From Desulfobotulus mexicanus (lineage in GTDB: Bacteria > Desulfobacterota > Desulfobacteria > Desulfobacterales > ASO4-4): DNA of 64,000 nucleotides. Shown here piece after piece: positions 35,303-44,191 of the stretch (positions within the stretch are counted from its first letter, which is position 1; each line of letters begins with the position of its first letter). The position numbers were made by a program, and so were the translations under genes. The DNA is taken from positions 1-64,000 of the forward strand of contig NZ_VDMB01000018.1 of assembly GCF_006175995.1 (NCBI RefSeq), in the 5' to 3' direction. Under the pieces are notes generated by a model that made no database searches, was not told the origin of the DNA, and worked only from the letters and a program-made list of their open reading frames with translations.

Positions 35303-38300
35303 TCAGATATTTATGGCATCCGTATTGGCCAGAAGCCGCTTCAGTTCTTTTTCCCACTGGAGACCACCGATGCGCAGGGCAAGTTCTTCGGTGATATGCC
35401 GGGGGATGATGCCGAGGTCCATATTGCGACCAAGGCCCTGAATACAGGAGGGACAGTTTGTAAGTAGCACGGGAGGCTCACTGCTGTCCAGCCCCTTAAG
35501 TGTTCTTTGCAGGGTCGAATGCTTTCGCAGCCGCATGCGGTTGGTGATGTCCGTACGGCTTAAAGCCATGGTGCCTGCCTCAGAACAGCAGTGGGGGGTG
35601 TCTTTCAGGGTTTCACCACTGGTTTCCCGGAAAAGCCGGATGGCGTTTCCTTCCATGGAATCATGGCAGGGGGCATGGTAAAGCCGGAGACTCTCTTCCT
35701 TTGGAACCTCAAGGCCCTTTTCCATGACAAAGCGGGAAACATCCCTTACGGGGCAGTTAAATATATTTGTCGTTCCCAGTTCTTCCAGGGCTTCTTTGCA
35801 GGTGCCGCAGGTAACCACACAGGCGTCAAAGGTCAGATAACCCAGCATTTCCCTTGTCTGGTTGAATAAAATAGTATTGCGCAGATGCAGATGATCCCGC
35901 TGTAGGGTTTCCGCATTGACTGTGGCAGGAAAACTGCAGCAGAGGTAGGGCGGCGGCAGAACCACCCGGATCCCGGCCTTGAGCAGAATATAAATGCCTG
36001 CACGGCTGATGACACTGTGCAGTCTCTCTGAACCGCAGCCGGGGAAGTAGAATACCGTGGCACTGGCTTCTCCCTGGGGTTCCATGAGCAGTACCTGATT
36101 GGGACCGCAGGCGGGCAGCACATCACGCAATGTCTCTTTTGGTAAAGATGGCATGGGTGCATCCAGCAGCTGCATGGGTTTAAGATTTCTCACCCATGCT
36201 GGATTCAGGGGAGAAAAGCTTGCTTTTCCTATATGGAAGGGGCTTTTTTCCCGGATACGGCCAACTATTTTAGCGCCTAAGCGTTGGGCTTCTCCGCCGT
36301 AACGCAGCACACCCTTACGGAAGATGATGTTGGGAAGCTGGGCATTGGTTTTAAGGTAAGCCAGTACCATGCGGGTGGGCAGTGCTTTTCTTTTGTATTT
36401 GAGGGCTGCCAGAATTTCCCTTTCCAGTATGGAAACCTCGCCTGTGTCTATGTCCACAGGACAGGGAATTTTGCATTTGTGGCAGATGGTGCAGTGGTCT
36501 GCAATTTCTTCCAGATGCCGCAGCGCGCGGAAACGGCCCGTGTGGGTTCGCTGGGCATCATAGAGGATGGCCTCGATGAGGGCAGCCACGGCGAGGTTTT
36601 TGTTTCTTGGATGGTAGAAAAGATTCTGCTTGGGATAAAAGGTGCAGCAGTCTGCCTTGCATTTGCCACAGCGTACGCATTTGGCGATTTTATCGGAAAG
36701 CTCCTTTAGGGAGCCGTGTTGCAGAATTTTAGCCTCAATGCCCAGAAGGTTGAAGGAGGGGGTAAATACTTTTTCAGGAACGGAAGGGTCCTCCAGTTTG
36801 CCGGGGTTCATGACATTTTTGGGGTCCACTTTTTTGCGGTACTGGCTCAGGGCAAGGATCTGCTCCTTATCAAAGTACTTCATCTTTGTAATACCGATGC
36901 CGTGCTCCCCTGAAACAACGCCACCAAGGGCCACGGCCTTTTCCATTACATCATCGGCGGTTTTGTTGGCCCTGGCCATCATCTCCAGATCATTGGAAAA
37001 TACGGGAATGTTGACATGGATATTCCCGTCTCCGGCATGCATGTGGGTGGCAAGGATGATCTGTCTTGACCTGACAGCAGAAATGAGTTCTGCAATTTCT
37101 GCGGATATTTTTTTATAGCCCTGGAAGAGCTCAAGGATATCTTCCTGAAACTCCTTGAGCAGGCTTTCGGCGGCCAGTTCTTCATGGGTGGCAGAGCTTA
37201 AGGCCAGATGGGTGTCTTCGCAGAGCTCTACGGCAGTGGATGCCTTGCTTTTTACCCAGTCTGTGTCTTCTGCATCGGCAGGCTGGGCTGTGTCCAGATA
37301 CATGCGTACGGCTTCCACGGCAGCCCGCTGATTGTAGCGGTTTTCCTCGCCATTGTAGTCTTCGGCAAAGCGGGCAAAGGCGGCCAGCTTTGGCAGGGGC
37401 AGCACAATATCCTCATTGAGCTTGAAGGCATTGGTGCGGGCCGCAATGGCTCCAAAGCGCTTACGGTCCTGCCAGAAGCGTGTGGATTCTGCCTTGTCTT
37501 TGGCAAAGAAGATTTCCGTGTTGGGATAAGGCCCAAGGAGCTGGGCCAGGTTTTCTTTTCCCCGCTCCAGCTGTTCCGGACTGTGGGCTACCATATCCAC
37601 CAGCAGTACGGCTTTGGGAATTTCACTGCGCGCAGCTTTTACCTTGTATCCAATGGCTTTTATGTATTCATCATCAAAATGTTCCAGAGCCATCAGGGCT
37701 TCTTCGCCCCTGTTTTCAAAGGTCTCGGACAGGGCAACAATAACCCGGCTGGCCTCTTCCATGTCTTTGCCGAAAAACTCAAGGCAGCATGTGGCTTTTT
37801 CCTCATAGGCTTCATACAGGATGAATTCTGCTGATGTGATAACACCGTCGCAGCCTTCCTTTTGAATACCGGGAACCCCTGCCAGTGCCTTGTTGGTGAT
37901 GTCCTTCCAGAGGCCGGGCTTGCGGATTTCGCTGCCCAGGATGCGGATTTCTTCCGTGTGCATGGTTTTTAAGTCTTTTACCGCATAGGCCACCACATCT
38001 TCAGGCTGAATTTTCCGCATGGGGTGGTTGGTCCGGCGTACTTCCAGAAAACGGCCGTCGGGCATGGCGATTTTAAAGGCAACAAGGTTGTCTATGGCCG
38101 TACCCCAGAGTACGGCGGTTTTGCCCCCTGCGTTTTCTGCAATATTGCCGCCTATGGTGCAGGCCCAGGCAGAGGTGGGATCCGTTGCAAAGACAAGGTT
38201 TCTGGCTTCCGCAGCCTTCATGGCCGCTTCCGTGACCACACCGGCTTCAAGGCGTATGACGGGCATGTGCTTTTCAATGCCGTCGTCTCCGGTAAAGGGC

Positions 38301-38974
38301 TGATCTTCGATGCCGTGGATATGGTTTAGCTTTTCCGTATTTACCATGAGGCAGCGTTCCCGTACGGGAACAGACCCGCCAGTAAGGCCTGTTCCTGCAC
38401 CTCTGGGAATGGCGTGCATGCCCATGTCTCCGATGGCTGCCAGTACCTTTGGTATCTGATCTTCCCCGGAAGGTCGGATCACGGCAAAGGGGAGGCAGAG
38501 CCGCCAGTCCGTGGCATCCGTGGCGTGGCTGTTCAGGCTGAAGGGATCAAAATAAATACTTTCCTCTCCAGTTATGGGAGCCAGCCGTTTTTTTACCTTG
38601 CGCCTCAGGGCCTTGATCTCGCGGATTTCCTTCTGAAGCTCCTCAAGACGGGTGTGGCAGCGATCCAGCACGATCTGCACGTCGGAATTGAGGGCGGCTT
38701 CGGCAACGGCTTTGAGATCTTTTTTTACATTGGTAAAGAACTCCTGCTGCCTGCGGCGGGAATTGATGAGATCTTCATAGACAAAGGGGTTGCGACGCAA
38801 AATGAATAGATCGCCTGCAAAGCGCATGAGCAGTTGGGCGGATCGGCCTGTCACCCTCTGGCTTCTCAGATTTTCCAGAACCTGCCAGATATCATTGCCA
38901 AGGATCTGGCAGATGACCTGACGGTCGTCGGCGGAAGTGTAGTTGTACGGGATTTCCCGGTAATTGACATTCAT
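35303..38974 (-). CDS. FAD-linked oxidase fused to Fe-S and CCG domains (D-lactate/2-hydroxyacid dehydrogenase type)
   Basis: 1223 residues, longer than the usual 930-1020 of the Dld/YdiJ-type fusions. Order: an extra N-terminal helical region (~150 residues). FAD-binding_4 domain (AIPRGAGTGLTGGSVPV, ATDPTSAWACTIGGNIAENAGG). FAD-oxidase C-terminal domain with ILATHMHAGDGNIHVNIPV, SGEHGIGITK and NPGKLEDP. Two cysteine-rich ferredoxin-type motifs (CVRCGKCKADC, CTICHKCKIPCPVDI). Two CCG-type domains (CCSFPATV, VTCGTCK, YHAPCHD, CCSEAGTM). It oxidises a D-2-hydroxyacid, most likely D-lactate, and passes electrons via Fe-S and cysteine-ligated clusters to the quinone pool; 2-hydroxyglutarate or glycolate are alternatives. 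Single gene, GGGAGG 8 bases before ATG 38974. Confidence 0.85.
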   Translation of the reverse strand: MNVNYREIPYNYTSADDRQVICQILGNDIWQVLENLRSQRVTGRSAQLLMRFAGDLFILRRNPFVYEDLINSRRRQQEFFTNVKKDLKAVAEAALNSDVQIVLDRCHTRLEELQKEIREIKALRRKVKKRLAPITGEESIYFDPFSLNSHATDATDWRLCLPFAVIRPSGEDQIPKVLAAIGDMGMHAIPRGAGTGLTGGSVPVRERCLMVNTEKLNHIHGIEDQPFTGDDGIEKHMPVIRLEAGVVTEAAMKAAEARNLVFATDPTSAWACTIGGNIAENAGGKTAVLWGTAIDNLVAFKIAMPDGRFLEVRRTNHPMRKIQPEDVVAYAVKDLKTMHTEEIRILGSEIRKPGLWKDITNKALAGVPGIQKEGCDGVITSAEFILYEAYEEKATCCLEFFGKDMEEASRVIVALSETFENRGEEALMALEHFDDEYIKAIGYKVKAARSEIPKAVLLVDMVAHSPEQLERGKENLAQLLGPYPNTEIFFAKDKAESTRFWQDRKRFGAIAARTNAFKLNEDIVLPLPKLAAFARFAEDYNGEENRYNQRAAVEAVRMYLDTAQPADAEDTDWVKSKASTAVELCEDTHLALSSATHEELAAESLLKEFQEDILELFQGYKKISAEIAELISAVRSRQIILATHMHAGDGNIHVNIPVFSNDLEMMARANKTADDVMEKAVALGGVVSGEHGIGITKMKYFDKEQILALSQYRKKVDPKNVMNPGKLEDPSVPEKVFTPSFNLLGIEAKILQHGSLKELSDKIAKCVRCGKCKADCCTFYPKQNLFYHPRNKNLAVAALIEAILYDAQRTHTGRFRALRHLEEIADHCTICHKCKIPCPVDIDTGEVSILEREILAALKYKRKALPTRMVLAYLKTNAQLPNIIFRKGVLRYGGEAQRLGAKIVGRIREKSPFHIGKASFSPLNPAWVRNLKPMQLLDAPMPSLPKETLRDVLPACGPNQVLLMEPQGEASATVFYFPGCGSERLHSVISRAGIYILLKAGIRVVLPPPYLCCSFPATVNAETLQRDHLHLRNTILFNQTREMLGYLTFDACVVTCGTCKEALEELGTTNIFNCPVRDVSRFVMEKGLEVPKEESLRLYHAPCHDSMEGNAIRLFRETSGETLKDTPHCCSEAGTMALSRTDITNRMRLRKHSTLQRTLKGLDSSEPPVLLTNCPSCIQGLGRNMDLGIIPRHITEELALRIGGLQWEKELKRLLANTDAINI

Positions 38975-39616
38975 GGGGCAGACCTCCCGGATATTGCATA
39001 AGGATGTCAGGCATCCTGACTGCTTTTAAAAGGAAAAAAAGGGAAACGAACCCGCATAGGGGAAGTTTCCCGGCAGGGAAATCCGGCCTGACTCCGGTCG
39101 GATTCCGACTTTACAGCCCGCATCTTCCTACCATTTTATGGAGGAAAAAGGCAAGGAGAAGGGCAGGAGGGATGTACTTAAAATTCTGAATACGGGAAGG
39201 GGGACCTCCGTAGATGGTTCCCGTGATTTTTTTCTGGAAAAAATGATGTTTCCAAGTTATGGTGACAGAGGATTTCATGAATAAAAGTTTTTGGTCTTGT
39301 GTTTTTTTGCACCAGGTGATGGCATCAGCGCTTCTGCTGCTGTTATGGATAACTGCAAGGGTGTCTTTTTTCAAAGGCTGGATGTTTGTATCCGGACACA
39401 AAACACCGTTGGCCATATAGTGCCCTGTCTTTGTGCAGGGTTTTTGTTTTCAGAGTCGGGGTTGTGGTGGGCCGGGCTGGGCAATGGCAAAGTAAGAACA
39501 GCGAGGTGCACCGGCTTTGAAATGAGAATGGATATCCTGTGGTTGTGGCAGGCTGCTGTCATGAATCGCTAACATTAAAATACTGTAACCTTAAGTCTTG
39601 AGACAAGGAGATGCGT
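38975..39616. other. Divergent intergenic region upstream of the type VI secretion locus
   Basis: 642 bases between the minus-strand dehydrogenase gene and the plus-strand tssB, so promoters for both should be here. A hairpin (39,423-39,450) is listed separately. I looked for a sigma-54 -24/-12 box near tssB; TGGCAGG...TGTC at about 39,549 does not fit. No gene supported. Confidence 0.5.
39423..39450 (+). terminator. Small intrinsic-terminator-like hairpin upstream of tssB
   Basis: CCCTG (39,423-39,427) pairs with CAGGG (39,436-39,440), followed directly by TTTTTGTTTT on the plus strand. It could stop incoming plus-strand transcription or act as a leader terminator for the secretion operon. 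The stem is only 5-6 bp. Confidence 0.4.
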
Positions 39617-40147
39617 ATGGCAATTCAGGATGAAATTCCCAAATCACGTCTGACACTCAGGTACAGAACGGAAATCAACGGGCAGCCCGAGGATGTGCAG
39701 TTGCCACTAAGGCTGCTGGTCACAGGGGATTATTCCCTGGGCAGTTCCAAGGACCGCAAGGTAGACCTTGATGAACGTCAGCTTCGGAACATGGACGGCA
39801 GAAACACCGATGCGGTTATGAAGGATATGGGGATAAAGTTGAGCTTTACGGTTCCCAACCGTATTGATCCGGAAAAAGAAGAGGATATGCAGGTGGAAAT
39901 TCCCATTGAAGGCATGCGGGGCTTTTCTCCTGAGCAGGTGGCCCAGAAAATACCCAGGATCAAAGGGCTTTTAACCTTGAAGGGGCTGCTTGAGGAGGTG
40001 AATTCCAACATTGACAACCGAAAGGAATTCAGAAGGCTTCTCAGTGATCTTGTCAGCAATCCGGATGCCCTTTCCAAAATGCAGGAGGAGCTGAAGGCCT
40101 TTGACAGCTTTAAGCTTCCCGACAATTCTTCCACACCTGCGGGTTAA
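39617..40147 (+). CDS. tssB: Type VI secretion contractile sheath small subunit TssB
   Basis: 176 residues. Family segments: SRLTLRYRTEINGQPEDVQLPLRLLVTGDYS (contains the PLRLLV strand), DLDERQLRNMDG, MKDMGIKLSFTVPN, and the C-terminal RIKGLLTLKGLLEEVNSNIDN RKEFRRLL. It assembles with TssC into the sheath whose contraction drives the Hcp-spike needle. ATG 39617 is used because AAGGAG lies 6 bases upstream; an in-frame ATG at 39611 overlaps that site. First gene of the secretion operon, followed by tssC after 100 bases. Confidence 0.9.
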   Translation: MAIQDEIPKSRLTLRYRTEINGQPEDVQLPLRLLVTGDYSLGSSKDRKVDLDERQLRNMDGRNTDAVMKDMGIKLSFTVPNRIDPEKEEDMQVEIPIEGMRGFSPEQVAQKIPRIKGLLTLKGLLEEVNSNIDNRKEFRRLLSDLVSNPDALSKMQEELKAFDSFKLPDNSSTPAG

Positions 40148-40247
40148 GGCCCGGTCTTTAGAATCTCTGGCTGTTATTTCCTTTCAGATCGTTATTCGGT
40201 ACCCTTCTTCTCTCCCTTCTACCCTTTACACATAAGGAATAAACGCT

Positions 40248-41756
40248 ATGGCGGATGAAACTTTGCAGGAAGTTAAAACCGAAGATCAGACCGAGGCTCT
40301 GGACCTGAAGCGTTTTCTTTCCAGCATGCGCCTCAGTACAGAGGTTAATGAGCCTGTTCCCATGGTACAGGATGGCCTTGCCACGGTTCAGGAAGATGTG
40401 AGCGATGAGGATCGTTTTATTTCCGGACTTGCAGCTCTGCTGATGAATATGGACCCTGCAACGGGCCGTTTTGACAAGGCCATTATTCTGGACCTTGTTG
40501 CAAAAATAGACAAAATGGTGAACAACCAGATCAATGAGGTCATTCACCATGAAACCTTTAAAAAGGTGGAATCCAGTTGGCGATCCCTCAATGATCTGAT
40601 CCTGAACACCAATTTTAAAGCCAATGTCATGATTGATATGCTTGACGTGTCCAAGGATGAGCTTTTTGAGGATTTTGAGTCCAATGCCGTGGATATTACG
40701 GGCAGCGCCCTTTTCAAAAAGGTGTATGTGGCAGAATATGATCAGTATGGTGGCAAGCCCTTTGGAGGCATTGTAGGATTGTATGAGATCCATCATACGC
40801 CCCAGGATGAGTTCTGGCTGAAAACCATGGGCAAGGTTGCCGCAGCCAGTCATGCTCCCTACATCGGTTCCGTATCCCCCCGCTTTTTCGGCTGCGAGTC
40901 CATAGAAGAGCTGGCTGGCATCAAGGATCTGGAAGGTCTCATGAGCCATCCCAAATACGGATCATGGAATAAACTCAGGGATTCTGAGGAGGCCGCCTAC
41001 ATCGGCCTTACCCTGCCAAGATACATTGCACGGCTTCCCTATGATCCTGTAACCAATCCTACGGGCGATCTTATTTTCAGGGAAGAGGTAAAGGGTAGCG
41101 ACAATAAGGATTATGTATGGGGCAGCAGCGCAGCCCTCTTTGCCCAGAACATGGTCAGATCCTTTACCCAGTCCGGCTGGTGCCAGCATATCCGGGGACC
41201 CAAGGGGGGCGGACTGGTTTCGGGCCTTCCCGTACATACCTTCAATGTGCGGGGTGAGGATGAGATCAAGGTGCCTGTGGAAATGGTTATCCCTGATTAC
41301 AGGGAGCTTGAGTTCGCCAATGCCGGTTTCATGCCCCTTGTTTACAGAAAGGGAACGGCGGATGCCACCTTCTTCAGTGCCCAGTCCCTAAAAAAAGCCA
41401 AGAAATTCAAAGACCCCAAAGACTCGGAAAACGCCCAGCTCGTCACCAACCTTTCCTACACCCTTTCCATTACCCGCATTGCCCATTATGTGAAATGCAT
41501 CATGCGGGATAACATCGGCAGCACGGCCGATGCATCCTATATCAAGCAGACCCTTGAAGCCTGGATTTTTAAATATGTGACAACAGCGGTGAACCCCGAT
41601 GACCTTACGCTTCGCTACTACCCCTTTAAGGCGGCAGCCGTGGAGGTGGCCCCCAGAGAAGGTATGATCGGATGGTACGACTGTGGTATCAGCATTCTTC
41701 CCCATATTCAGTTTGAAGGCATGGATGTGGAGCTGAGGCTGGATGCAAGGCTTTAG
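40248..41756 (+). CDS. tssC: Type VI secretion contractile sheath large subunit TssC
   Basis: 502 residues. Characteristic segments: KIDKMVNNQINEVIHHETF, VESSWRSLNDLILNTNF, DEFWLKTMGKVAAASHAPYIG, LRDSEEAAYIGLTLPRYIARLPY, VWGSSAALFAQNMVRSFTQSGW, and FMPLVYRKGTADATFFSAQS. These match TssC (EvpB/VC_A0108) across its length. It forms the outer sheath with TssB and carries the C-terminal part recognised by ClpV after contraction. AAGGAATAAACGCT precedes ATG 40248. Confidence 0.93.
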   Translation: MADETLQEVKTEDQTEALDLKRFLSSMRLSTEVNEPVPMVQDGLATVQEDVSDEDRFISGLAALLMNMDPATGRFDKAIILDLVAKIDKMVNNQINEVIHHETFKKVESSWRSLNDLILNTNFKANVMIDMLDVSKDELFEDFESNAVDITGSALFKKVYVAEYDQYGGKPFGGIVGLYEIHHTPQDEFWLKTMGKVAAASHAPYIGSVSPRFFGCESIEELAGIKDLEGLMSHPKYGSWNKLRDSEEAAYIGLTLPRYIARLPYDPVTNPTGDLIFREEVKGSDNKDYVWGSSAALFAQNMVRSFTQSGWCQHIRGPKGGGLVSGLPVHTFNVRGEDEIKVPVEMVIPDYRELEFANAGFMPLVYRKGTADATFFSAQSLKKAKKFKDPKDSENAQLVTNLSYTLSITRIAHYVKCIMRDNIGSTADASYIKQTLEAWIFKYVTTAVNPDDLTLRYYPFKAAAVEVAPREGMIGWYDCGISILPHIQFEGMDVELRLDARL

Positions 41757-41819
41757 GCAATTATCTGTGATGATAATCTCCGTTAGCGCACCCTTTTAAT
41801 TCTATCAAGGAGGAAAGTC

Positions 41820-42395
41820 ATGGCCGAATCTTCATTTAATTGCAGCGTATATCAGGGTTTTAATTTTCAGAAAGATGGTCAGGAGCTTGTGGGGCATCTG
41901 GTATCCCTTTCTATAGGGGGTGAAGCTTTGACAGCGGATATGGATGTGACGGATCCCACATCGGCCAATATGTCCGAATATGTCAAGGTTGTTGGGGTTA
42001 TTTCCCAGATTTACTGGAATGGCGGCTATGCGGATCCCATCCAGCTTGCCTTTCAGGTGAGTACGGCGGTGAAAAACAAGGTTGCTGTTTTTCAGCACAG
42101 TGAACTTTCCAATACGGAAGTGAATATGCAGTTTAATATTTATGATTATGATCCCGATGCCAAGATGTATTATCTCTGCTTCCATTCCAATGAGACGGAT
42201 CTTAATGGTCTCATCATGAAGTCCGGGGGAGAACTCGCATTTCACATAGACATGAACCAGTCCATGGAGGTGGTAAGCCCCAAGAACTATACCATGAGCC
42301 TTGGTGTCATGCCTGAGCCCAAGAGTCAGGACATTCACCTTGCCGTATCTAATACGGATAAGTTTGTTAAAAAATGGGGCGTTAACGTGGGCTGA
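41820..42395 (+). CDS. Hcp-like tube protein (divergent TssD), copy 1
   Basis: 191 residues, rich in beta strands (SLSIGGEALTADMDV, IQLAFQVSTAVKNKVAVFQ, NMQFNIYDYDP, KMYYLCFHSN, YTMSLGVMPEP). It shows no clear similarity to canonical Hcp by eye, but it sits where hcp normally does, directly after tssC. No other Hcp is in the window, and it has a second copy next to a putative effector, as hcp genes often do. I call it the tube subunit on synteny. Probably secreted through the tube without a signal peptide. CAAGGAGGAAAGTC precedes ATG 41820; a 10-bp hairpin follows the stop. Confidence 0.62.
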   Translation: MAESSFNCSVYQGFNFQKDGQELVGHLVSLSIGGEALTADMDVTDPTSANMSEYVKVVGVISQIYWNGGYADPIQLAFQVSTAVKNKVAVFQHSELSNTEVNMQFNIYDYDPDAKMYYLCFHSNETDLNGLIMKSGGELAFHIDMNQSMEVVSPKNYTMSLGVMPEPKSQDIHLAVSNTDKFVKKWGVNVG

Positions 42396-42418
42396 TTGGC
42401 GTGGTGCAGGATTATGAT

Positions 42419-42445
42419 GCAGGCACAGGTTTGTTCTGTGCCTGC
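42419..42445 (+). terminator. Hairpin after Hcp-like copy 1
   Basis: GCAGGCACAG (42,419-42,428) pairs exactly with CTGTGCCTGC (42,436-42,445). No U-tract follows, so it may be an RNA 3' end stabiliser or partial terminator that raises the level of the tube-protein message over the downstream genes. Confidence 0.55.
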
Positions 42446-42506
42446 AGAAACATTCTGCCTCTTTGCCCTGCATTTTTCTTATATCCTTATTTTTTGAGGT
42501 TGATAC

Positions 42507-43745
42507 ATGGATAAGCTGGCTCGCATACGCTGGGAAATGGGTCAGACACTGCTTCCCGGACATCTCATTGCCCAGGAAGACGCCCTTGCTGCCGAGTGTG
42601 ATGCACGGTTCAGAATCCTTGGTCTGCCATCCCACGGTATTGCAAGGCTGCAGCTTAACACCTCCCTTCTGGCCGAGGGCGTGCTTGCTGTCCAGCATCT
42701 TAGTCTTGTCATGCCTTCGGGTATTTTCCTCGACATTCCGGGTAATGCCAGGGCTGAATCCCTGAACATGAATATCTTTGGCAGGTCCGTTCTTCCCCTT
42801 TATCTCCATCTGCTTTCCGCTGATGCGGAAGGAGGTTCAGAACATGGAGCAGATGACAGCGAAGGTATTCCCCGCAGGCTGCATTCCCTTGTGATTTCAA
42901 CGGATCAGGCCCGTACGGGGGCTTTGGAAACCATGCGTCTGGGTGTCTTTGTGAGAGACCCTGAGGGCAGCTGGTCCCTTGGACGCGACGGTGTGCCGCC
43001 TTTGCTTCAGTTGGGTGCTTCTCCTTATTTTAAGGCGGAAACTGCTGAGCTGATACAGATACTTGAGGTTTTTCAGCATAAGGTATCTCAGAATATTTCA
43101 GCCAGTTATCTCAGTGGAGACAGCATGTTCAGCGCAAGGGAGTGTCTGAAAAGTGCCCTTCGTGCCCATCGCTTTCTTGTCAATATCTCCGGACATATAC
43201 GGCTGCATCCCTACTATCTCTATGAAATGCTGAAAGATCTTCTTACGGAGGTGGCCTTTTACAGGAATCTCATGCCCGAGCATGTGCTTGAGCCCTATGA
43301 CCATGAAGATCCTGCGGCCTGTTTTGGGAAAATCATTAAGCCCCTTTATGAGCATATCCGGTATTTTCAGCGCAGTTCCCCCTATCTTCCCTTTGAAAGC
43401 AGAGACGGTCTTCTTCAGCTTGTCTTTCCTGAAGAGGTGAGCCGGGCAAAGGAGGTGTATCTCCTTGTTCAGAAATCCCAGGTACAGGAGCGTCTCTTTC
43501 TGGATGGTATTAAAATCGCAGCGAAAAGCAGGCTTTCTCTGGTGCACAGGCTTGCCCTTCAGGGGATACCGCTGTCAAGGCTGGAAAGGCCTCCTTTTCA
43601 GCATATGTTCGGACCGGAGGTGGATTTTTACCGGCTTCATCCGGGGGATGAGTGGGATCAGGCCATCAAGGATAGGTCACTGGTGTTCTACGAACCTCCT
43701 TCCATGAAGGACATGAGGTTCTTTCTTTACTGGAGGGAAAACTGA
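42507..43745 (+). CDS. tssK: Type VI secretion baseplate protein TssK
   Basis: 412 residues. The N-terminus IRWEMGQTLLPGHLIAQEDAL corresponds to the TssK start (W..G..L.P.H). The central shoulder has SPYFKAETAEL, then ISASYLSGDSMFSARECLKSALRAHRFL, LHPYYLYEMLKDLLTEVAFY. The C-terminal neck/head has PLYEHIRYF and SRLSLVHRLALQGIPLSRLERPPF. TssK trimers link the baseplate wedge (TssEFG) to the TssJLM membrane complex. GAGGTTGATAC precedes ATG 42507. Confidence 0.88.
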   Translation: MDKLARIRWEMGQTLLPGHLIAQEDALAAECDARFRILGLPSHGIARLQLNTSLLAEGVLAVQHLSLVMPSGIFLDIPGNARAESLNMNIFGRSVLPLYLHLLSADAEGGSEHGADDSEGIPRRLHSLVISTDQARTGALETMRLGVFVRDPEGSWSLGRDGVPPLLQLGASPYFKAETAELIQILEVFQHKVSQNISASYLSGDSMFSARECLKSALRAHRFLVNISGHIRLHPYYLYEMLKDLLTEVAFYRNLMPEHVLEPYDHEDPAACFGKIIKPLYEHIRYFQRSSPYLPFESRDGLLQLVFPEEVSRAKEVYLLVQKSQVQERLFLDGIKIAAKSRLSLVHRLALQGIPLSRLERPPFQHMFGPEVDFYRLHPGDEWDQAIKDRSLVFYEPPSMKDMRFFLYWREN

Positions 43746-43748
43746 AAT

Positions 43749-44132
43749 ATGGCATTGTTCAGAAAGTTTTCACGGGCTCCGGGCAGCCTGAGTGAGGAAC
43801 AGCAGGAGATCAAAGATATTGTAGAACATCTGAATGCCATCCTGAATACCAAAAAACACTATGGATCTCCCCTTGGGAATCTGGGTATGGAAGATTTGAG
43901 TCATTATCGGTCAAAGGCTGCCATAGGCAACATCATTATGGAAGAAATCAGGTATAATATAGAAAACTTTGAACCAAGGCTTGAGATTGTAAGCATAGAG
44001 CATCTGGAAAAAGAAACTCCCATGCACCTTTTTTTCCGCCTTAGTTGCAGACTCCTTGGAAGGTCCCAGGAGATGGAAGTGGTATTTGATTCCGCAAGCA
44101 GTTTTTTCAGGCTGAATCAGGCAGGCAGATAA
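43749..44132 (+). CDS. tssE: Type VI secretion baseplate wedge protein TssE (gp25-like)
   Basis: 127 residues. The gp25-like lysozyme fold shows the segments EIKDIVEHLNAILNTKKHYGS (helix), GMEDLSH, IIMEEIRYNIENFEPRLEIV (the conserved E-I-x-x-x-I-x-x-x-EPR element), and HLFFRLSCRLLG. The conserved EPRL motif is intact. It polymerises the sheath base with TssF and TssG. 3 bases after the tssK stop; the end of tssK (GGAGGG) supplies the binding site, so the two are tightly coupled. Confidence 0.9.
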   Translation: MALFRKFSRAPGSLSEEQQEIKDIVEHLNAILNTKKHYGSPLGNLGMEDLSHYRSKAAIGNIIMEEIRYNIENFEPRLEIVSIEHLEKETPMHLFFRLSCRLLGRSQEMEVVFDSASSFFRLNQAGR

Positions 44133-44191
44133 AGGCTTTCTTTTATGTGGTCCGAAGAACGGAGAAATCTTAATTTTTCAGGCGAGGTCCC

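Noticed and set aside
39540-39570. Possible sigma-54 promoter upstream of tssB
   Set aside because: TGGCAGG is present but the -12 element (TTGC at the proper spacing) is not.
41832-42809. 325-codon minus-strand frame opposite the Hcp-like gene and tssK
   Set aside because: Spans two real genes and their gap on the other strand; a similar shadow occurs opposite Hcp-like copy 2, as expected from the duplicated DNA.
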